Shown: piece by piece, positions 42,226-46,265 of the stretch
Position numbering within the stretch: position 1 is the stretch's first letter
Layout of the letters: the number at the start of each line of letters is the position of its first letter
Assembly: GCA_003170275.1 (NCBI GenBank)
Contig: PNAM01000057.1
Location: 1-46,265 of the forward strand
Direction of reading: 5' to 3'
Length of the DNA: 46,265 nucleotides
Origin: Myxococcales bacterium
GTDB taxonomy: Bacteria; Myxococcota_A; Polyangia; Palsa-1104
Program-made: the position numbers and the translations under genes
The notes under the pieces: generated by a model
Told to the model about the DNA's origin: nothing
Database searches by the model: none
What the model saw: the letters and a program-made list of their open reading frames with translations, nothing else

Positions 42226-42621
42226 TTAGTCGGGAATGACCGCCAGGCCTTCGATCTCGACGAGCGCGCCGGGCTCGAGCAGATCGGCGACCTGGACCAG
42301 CGCCATCGCGGGGTAGTGCTTGCCGAGGTGCGCGCGATACGATGCGCCGACCTCCTTCAAGGCCGCGTTGTAGCGCACCTTGTCGGTGACGTAGAGGCGC
42401 AGCGAGATCAGATCCTCGGGCTTGCCGCCCGCCGCCTCGAGCGCTATCACCAGGTTGGCCAGCGCGCGCTCGAACTGCGGCGCGAACTCGGCCGAGACCA
42501 ACCTGGCCTGCGCGTCCCAGCCGATCTGCCCCGCCAGTGCGACGGTCCGCCCGCGCCCGGCCGCCGCGTGCGAATACCCGCGCGGCCGCGCCAGCTCGGG
42601 CGGATTGATCAAGTCACTCAC
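42226..42621 (-). CDS. Rid (YjgF/YER057c) family protein without the canonical Arg
   Basis: A 131-residue Rid fold, starting at GTG (GTGA overlap with the kynureninase stop). GRTVALAGQIGWDAQ, ANLVIALEAAGGKPEDLISL and RLYVTDKVRYNAALKE fit the family. At the position where RidA has the imine-deaminase Arg (PAR), this protein reads YPAMALVQVADL, so Met takes its place. It is probably a Rid4-7-type protein rather than a 2-aminoacrylate deaminase. Rid proteins often sit beside aromatic-degradation enzymes and protect or process enamine intermediates. Confidence 0.88.
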   Translation of the reverse strand: MSDLINPPELARPRGYSHAAAGRGRTVALAGQIGWDAQARLVSAEFAPQFERALANLVIALEAAGGKPEDLISLRLYVTDKVRYNAALKEVGASYRAHLGKHYPAMALVQVADLLEPGALVEIEGLAVIPD

Positions 42622-43766
42622 GCGGACTTCTCCAGGCGCGCGACCTCGGCCATGAAGCGCTCCACTTCCTCGTCGGTGGTGTAGAAGTGCGGCGAGACGC
42701 GGATGCCCGACTGCGGCCGGTGATCGCAGAGAAATCCGGTGGCGTTGAGCGTCTTGGCGACGCGCTCGGCCTGGTCGAAATCGAAGCACACCGTGCCGCC
42801 GCGCTGCTCGGGCTTGCGCGGCGTGTTGACGCGATAGCCGGCGGCGTCGCACAGCTCGAAGATGCGCGCGGTCTGGCGCAGCGACTTGGCGCGGATGCGC
42901 TCGACGCCGATCTCGGCGATCACCTCGACGCCCGCGCGCGCCTGATAGAGCGCCACCACCGCCGGCGTCCCCGCCATGAAGCGCCAGATCCCGTCGGCGT
43001 ACTTCTGCTCGGGCATGGTGAACGCGAACGGCTTCTCGTGCCCGAACCAGCCGGTGGTGCGGGGCGCGAACTGCCGGATGCGATCCGGCCGCACGTACAG
43101 ATACGCCGCGCCCGGCCCGCCGCACAGCCACTTCACCGACCCGCCGCAGGCGAAGTCCACGTTCAGCTTTGCGACGTCGAACGGCACCGTCCCGGTCGAC
43201 TGATAGCAATCGAGCAGCACCATCGCGCCGACCGCGTGCGCGCGCGCGACGATCGCCGCCACGTCCTTGATCGCCGAGGAGCGGAACAGCACGTGCGAGA
43301 TCGGCACGATCAGCGTGCGCTCGTCGATCGCCTCCAGCATGCGCTCGGTCGAGACCGCGATCCCGTCGTCGCTGGGCACCACCACCACGTCCGCGCCGCG
43401 CCGCCGCTCCGCTTGCCAGACGTAGCTCACCGTCGGAAAGTTGAGGTTCGAGTACACCACCTTGTTGCGCGCGGGCGTGTACTCGAGGCAGCTCGCGATC
43501 AGCGCCTGGATCTGCGACACGTTGGTGGCCATCACCATCGTGCCGTCGGGCGCGCCGATGATCCGACCGATGCGTTGCGCCGCGCGGTCCACCTCGGGCA
43601 GCCAATCGCCCCACGCGTTGATGCCCTTGTTCACCCACAGATCGGCGTACTCGCGCAGGTACTCGTAGGTGCGCCGCGGCATCGCGCCGAGCGAGTGCGA
43701 CACCATGTACACAGACTTCTCGAGCGCAGGAAACTCCGAGCGCCAGCGTAGAAGCTCGTCAGTCAT
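42618..43766 (-). CDS. Kynureninase-like class V PLP enzyme
   Basis: A 382-residue fold-type I PLP enzyme. The Schiff-base Lys212 lies in GGSVKWLCGGPGAAYLYV, a sequence typical of kynureninases. D186 (LLDCYQSTGTVPFD) contacts the pyridine N. C-terminal GIRVSPHFYTTDEEVERFM is also family-like. Cleaving kynurenine would give anthranilate and alanine. It is somewhat short for kynureninase. Just downstream of tryptophan dioxygenase, with 27 nt between, it is very likely in this pathway. Confidence 0.88.
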   Translation of the reverse strand: MTDELLRWRSEFPALEKSVYMVSHSLGAMPRRTYEYLREYADLWVNKGINAWGDWLPEVDRAAQRIGRIIGAPDGTMVMATNVSQIQALIASCLEYTPARNKVVYSNLNFPTVSYVWQAERRRGADVVVVPSDDGIAVSTERMLEAIDERTLIVPISHVLFRSSAIKDVAAIVARAHAVGAMVLLDCYQSTGTVPFDVAKLNVDFACGGSVKWLCGGPGAAYLYVRPDRIRQFAPRTTGWFGHEKPFAFTMPEQKYADGIWRFMAGTPAVVALYQARAGVEVIAEIGVERIRAKSLRQTARIFELCDAAGYRVNTPRKPEQRGGTVCFDFDQAERVAKTLNATGFLCDHRPQSGIRVSPHFYTTDEEVERFMAEVARLEKSA

Positions 43767-43793
43767 GGCACCCCTTCGGTACCACGCCGTCGC

Positions 43794-44504
43794 TCAGCCG
43801 TGGTAGCCCTTTTCGGCGCCGTACGGATGGGTCTTGGTCCACTCGCCGAACAGCTCGTCGCGCACCTCCCACAGCTTCGGGAAGAAGCGATGCTTGAGGC
43901 CCTCGGCGAGCAGCTCCGAGGCCTTGCCCTTGAGCGACGGCGTGCCCGCGCCGATCTGCCGGTAGACCAGCATCAGGTGCCGCTGCCGCCAGCCCTGCAG
44001 GTTCTGATCGAAGTCGAGCAGCGCCTCGGCCACGTTGAACAGCTCCGCCTGCGCGTCGGGCTGCTCGTAGATCTGCCGCAGCGTGACCTTGCGCGCCGCC
44101 AGCAGCGCCTCGAAGGACGGCCACACCTCGTCGGGGATCTGCAACATGCGTTTGAAGCCGGGCGACTCCTGGCCCGAGCCGCGCCCGAGCGCGTTGCGAA
44201 TGGTCATGTAGTCTTTGGGCGCCATCGTATCGAGCAGCATGAGCTGATCCATGAGCAGCGTCTGGATCGCCTTGACCCGGCCGAGCCCGCGCAGCGCCCG
44301 CGGCGCATCGCCCGCGCGCATGCGCTCGCCGGCGAACAGCACCTCGTGCTCGGTCAGCTTCATCCACAGCTCCGCCACCTGGTGCACGATCTGGAACTGC
44401 AGCTCGTCGTGGCAGGTGAGCTCCGCGGCCGGCTTCTGCAGCGCCAACAGCTCCTCGGTGCGGATGTACTTCTCGTAATCGGTGAGCGGTCCCGGCCTCG
44501 ACAT
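43794..44504 (-). CDS. kynA: Tryptophan 2,3-dioxygenase
   Basis: A 236-residue haem dioxygenase, shorter than typical bacterial TDO (about 280-300 residues). Conserved elements are DYEKYIRTEELLALQK, HDELQFQIVHQVAELWMKL (His41 in the distal pocket), RNALGRGSGQESPGFK and GWRQRHLMLVYRQIG, with the proximal haem ligand His176. It opens the indole ring of tryptophan to N-formylkynurenine with O2. The ATG at 44504 begins MSRPGPLTDYEKYI, as in the family. No ribosome site is visible. First gene of a five-gene operon (TDO, kynureninase, Rid, crotonase, acyl-CoA dehydrogenase). Confidence 0.93.
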   Translation of the reverse strand: MSRPGPLTDYEKYIRTEELLALQKPAAELTCHDELQFQIVHQVAELWMKLTEHEVLFAGERMRAGDAPRALRGLGRVKAIQTLLMDQLMLLDTMAPKDYMTIRNALGRGSGQESPGFKRMLQIPDEVWPSFEALLAARKVTLRQIYEQPDAQAELFNVAEALLDFDQNLQGWRQRHLMLVYRQIGAGTPSLKGKASELLAEGLKHRFFPKLWEVRDELFGEWTKTHPYGAEKGYHG

Positions 44505-44648
44505 GCCGAGGGAGTAACACGCGCGCCGGAGCCCCACAACTGCGAACGAAAGTCAGCGGACCGGGGTGCGCGCTCCCCACACCTGCGGCGCAACCCATGG
44601 GAATGACGTGCATTCATTGCGGCAAGGCGCGTGCATTTGGTCGCGCGC

Positions 44649-45530
44649 ATGCGCAATCTCCGCCTGGTTCTTTTGTTCAGCCTGGTTCCGATGGTCGGCT
44701 GCGGCGGCGAAGCGTTCAACGACGGCGACAGCCAGTCGACCGCGCGCACCGAGGAGGGCCTGTCCGGCTGTCACGCCCAGGCGTCGTCGGTGATCCCGGC
44801 TTCGGGCAGCTACTACCTGACCTCGTTCGGCTTCACGCCGTCGGACGACGGGCTGATGTCGTGCGGCACCAAGACCTTGCACGGCACCTGGTACTACGCA
44901 GCGTCGCGCCAGCGCTATGGCTGCGGCTCGCACATCAAGATCGAGGCGAACGGCAAGTGCGTGGTCGCCAAGACCGACGACTACGGGCCGGACGTGTGCG
45001 TGGAAGCCGCCGCTGGCCGTCCGATCATCGACGCGTCGCCGCTGGTCTCCGAGGCCCTGTTCGGCACGCAGTCTGCCGGCTGGAGCGATCGGTTCGCGAT
45101 TCAGGTCACCCAGGTCCCGACCTCGACGCCGCTCGGGCCGTGCACCGCCGCAGCGCCCGCCCCCGGCGATCCGGCGCCGGCACCGACGCCGACGCCGACT
45201 CCGACGCCGACTCCGGCACCGGCCGGGCCGGCGACCTGCCACTCGTCGACGCTCGACAAGACCGTCGCCTCGGGCACGTGCGTCCAGTCGGTCAGCGACG
45301 GCGCCTGGTACAAGTGTACGGACGGCGCCTGGCTGGCGGGCAACTCCGGCTGCACGGAGAGTTTTGCCTACTGCCATTCGTCGACGCTCGGCAAGGACGT
45401 CGCCGCGCGCACCTGCGTACAGTCGCGCGCCGACAGCGTCTGGTATCAGTGCGGCGCGTCCAGCTGGGAGACGCCGGTCACCAATGGAGCCGGCCCAGTG
45501 GGTACCTGCTCGGTCGAATACTCACTGTAA
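44649..45530 (+). CDS. Double-psi beta-barrel lipoprotein with PT linker and duplicated Cys-rich repeat
   Basis: From the ATG at 44649 the protein has 293 residues: lipoprotein signal (MRNLRLVLLFSLVPMVGC, lipobox MVGC), then an RlpA/expansin-like double-psi barrel (about 40-150). TSFGFTPSDDGLMSCGTKTL and VVAKTDDYGPDVCVE match the DPBB region with its Asp. A (Pro-Thr)5 linker follows. Two homologous Cys-rich modules of about 45 residues end the protein (CHSSTLDKTVASGTCVQS and CHSSTLGKDVAARTCVQS, each with WYxC). The barrel may act on peptidoglycan or glycan and the repeats may bind carbohydrate; both are inference. It is divergent from kynA. Confidence 0.8.
   Translation: MRNLRLVLLFSLVPMVGCGGEAFNDGDSQSTARTEEGLSGCHAQASSVIPASGSYYLTSFGFTPSDDGLMSCGTKTLHGTWYYAASRQRYGCGSHIKIEANGKCVVAKTDDYGPDVCVEAAAGRPIIDASPLVSEALFGTQSAGWSDRFAIQVTQVPTSTPLGPCTAAAPAPGDPAPAPTPTPTPTPTPAPAGPATCHSSTLDKTVASGTCVQSVSDGAWYKCTDGAWLAGNSGCTESFAYCHSSTLGKDVAARTCVQSRADSVWYQCGASSWETPVTNGAGPVGTCSVEYSL
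45183..45212 (+). repeat. Hexanucleotide tandem repeat in the PT linker
   Basis: Five CCGAC(G/T) units in tandem encode (Pro-Thr)5 inside the double-psi-barrel lipoprotein. Unit changes keep the reading frame, so length variation would alter linker length only. Confidence 0.85.
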
Positions 45531-45552
45531 TCATTACGCAATTCTCCCTTTT

Positions 45553-45579
45553 TTAGCACTCTCATCCCCCTATTGACAA
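45553..45579. promoter_or_regulatory. Degenerate CIRCE-like element upstream of groES
   Basis: TTAGCACTC (45553-45561) is an exact left arm of CIRCE. After exactly 9 nt, TATTGACAA (45571-45579) matches the right arm GAGTGCTAA at 5 of 9 positions and contains the TTGACA -35. HrcA-type heat-shock repression is suggested. Confidence 0.55.
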
Positions 45580-45600
45580 CGCGGCAGGTGTGGTTAACCT
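45573..45600 (+). promoter_or_regulatory. groESL promoter candidate
   Basis: Perfect TTGACA (45573-45578), 16 nt, TAACCT (45595-45600). It ends 27 nt before the groES ATG and leaves room for the GAGGGAG ribosome site. Confidence 0.5.
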
Positions 45601-45627
45601 GCTGACACCTTAGAGGGAGAAATCGCC

Positions 45628-45918
45628 ATGAAGATCCGTCCGCTCCACGACCGAATTCTAGCCAAGCGGCTCGCCGAAGAAGACAAGACCAAAGGCGGCC
45701 TGTTCATCCCCGACACTGCCAAGGAGAAGCCCCTCGAGGCGCTCGTGATCGCAGTCGGTCACGGCAAGTACCTCGAGAACGGCAAGCTGCAGGCCCTCGA
45801 AGTGAAGGCCGGCGACAAGGTCCTGATCGGCAAGTACTCGGGCTCCGAGGTCAAGATCGACGGCGACGAGCACATCATCCTCCGCGAAGACGACATCCTC
45901 GCGGTCCTCGAGAAATAA
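45628..45918 (+). CDS. groES: Co-chaperonin GroES
   Basis: A 96-residue protein of normal length. [20 protein letters not shown] starts the beta-barrel, [20 protein letters not shown] includes the mobile loop (IPDTAKEKP) that contacts GroEL, and [20 protein letters not shown] and [11 protein letters not shown] complete the fold. It caps GroEL as a heptamer. The ribosome site is GAGGGAG. It forms an operon with groEL, 13 nt apart, behind a CIRCE-like site. Confidence 0.97.
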   Translation: MKIRPLHDRILAKRLAEEDKTKGGLFIPDTAKEKPLEALVIAVGHGKYLENGKLQALEVKAGDKVLIGKYSGSEVKIDGDEHIILREDDILAVLEK

Positions 45919-45931
45919 GGAGATCTTCTAA

Positions 45932-46265
<334 letters not shown>

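Overview
This is a GC-rich, densely packed bacterial chromosomal window of 46,265 bases. It most resembles a Myxococcota (deltaproteobacterial) genome. The clues are a Ser/Thr kinase of the HRDVSPSN type with a DUF4388 tail, many small lipoproteins (some with Asp-Leu-rich tails), a TPR/Cys-rich lipoprotein/tail-fibre trio, and abundant class III cyclases. This is judged from recognised families only; no search was run. I see no insertion sequence, integrase, rRNA, CRISPR array or origin, and no stretch above about 300 bases without a gene. Three convergent gene pairs share four bases at their stop codons, and many same-strand neighbours overlap by 1 to 17 bases.

Layout. 1-1.6 kb: clpP (partial) and tig. 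1.6-7.6 kb: a membrane protein, a class IIIb adenylate cyclase, a NodU/CmcH-type carbamoyltransferase coupled to a TMTC-like membrane glycosyltransferase candidate, and two lipoproteins. 7.6-9.8 kb: a GIY-YIG protein, a conserved hypothetical, tRNA-Arg(TCG), tRNA-Lys(CTT), a bestrophin-type channel that starts 4 nt after the tRNA CCA, and two tiny ORFs. 9.9-16.5 kb: a LolC/E-like permease, a crotonase, an outer-membrane barrel candidate, a cNMP-binding protein, a PHA-regulator-type protein, tatA, and a cupin/thioesterase pair. 16.5-20.2 kb: a Cys-rich lipoprotein, an MltD-like lytic transglycosylase, a membrane protein and an RluA pseudouridine synthase. 20.2-26 kb: a class IIIa cyclase, a Ser/Thr kinase, a HicB-like protein with a Gly/Arg-rich tail, a PP2C phosphatase and a HAD phosphatase. 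26-31 kb: an MBL hydrolase, a PLP enzyme, and a GntR/FadR-controlled GMC alcohol-oxidase operon. 31-36.3 kb: a GNAT, a creatininase-like amidohydrolase, a benzoate-CoA-ligase-family enzyme, an OYE reductase, two small membrane proteins and a thioredoxin-like ferredoxin. 36.3-40.3 kb: a LuxR regulator divergent from a TPR protein, a lipoprotein and an S74 self-cleaving tail-fibre protein. 40.3-44.5 kb: a tryptophan-catabolic operon (TDO, kynureninase, Rid, crotonase, acyl-CoA dehydrogenase). 44.6-46.3 kb: a double-psi-barrel lipoprotein and groES-groEL (partial).

How genes may work together. (i) The TDO-kynureninase operon yields anthranilate. With the aryl-CoA ligase and OYE reductase 8 kb away, it resembles pieces of an aerobic anthraniloyl-CoA route; formamidase and the monooxygenase are not here. 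(ii) Kinase, Gly/Arg-rich RNA-binding-like protein and PP2C phosphatase are contiguous and could form one phospho-regulated unit. (iii) A FadR-type regulator with two operator half-sites over its own -10 and start codon heads an alcohol oxidase operon. (iv) At least eight genes lack a Shine-Dalgarno sequence and have a sigma70-like promoter ending only 6-13 nt before the start codon, suggesting frequent leaderless transcription.
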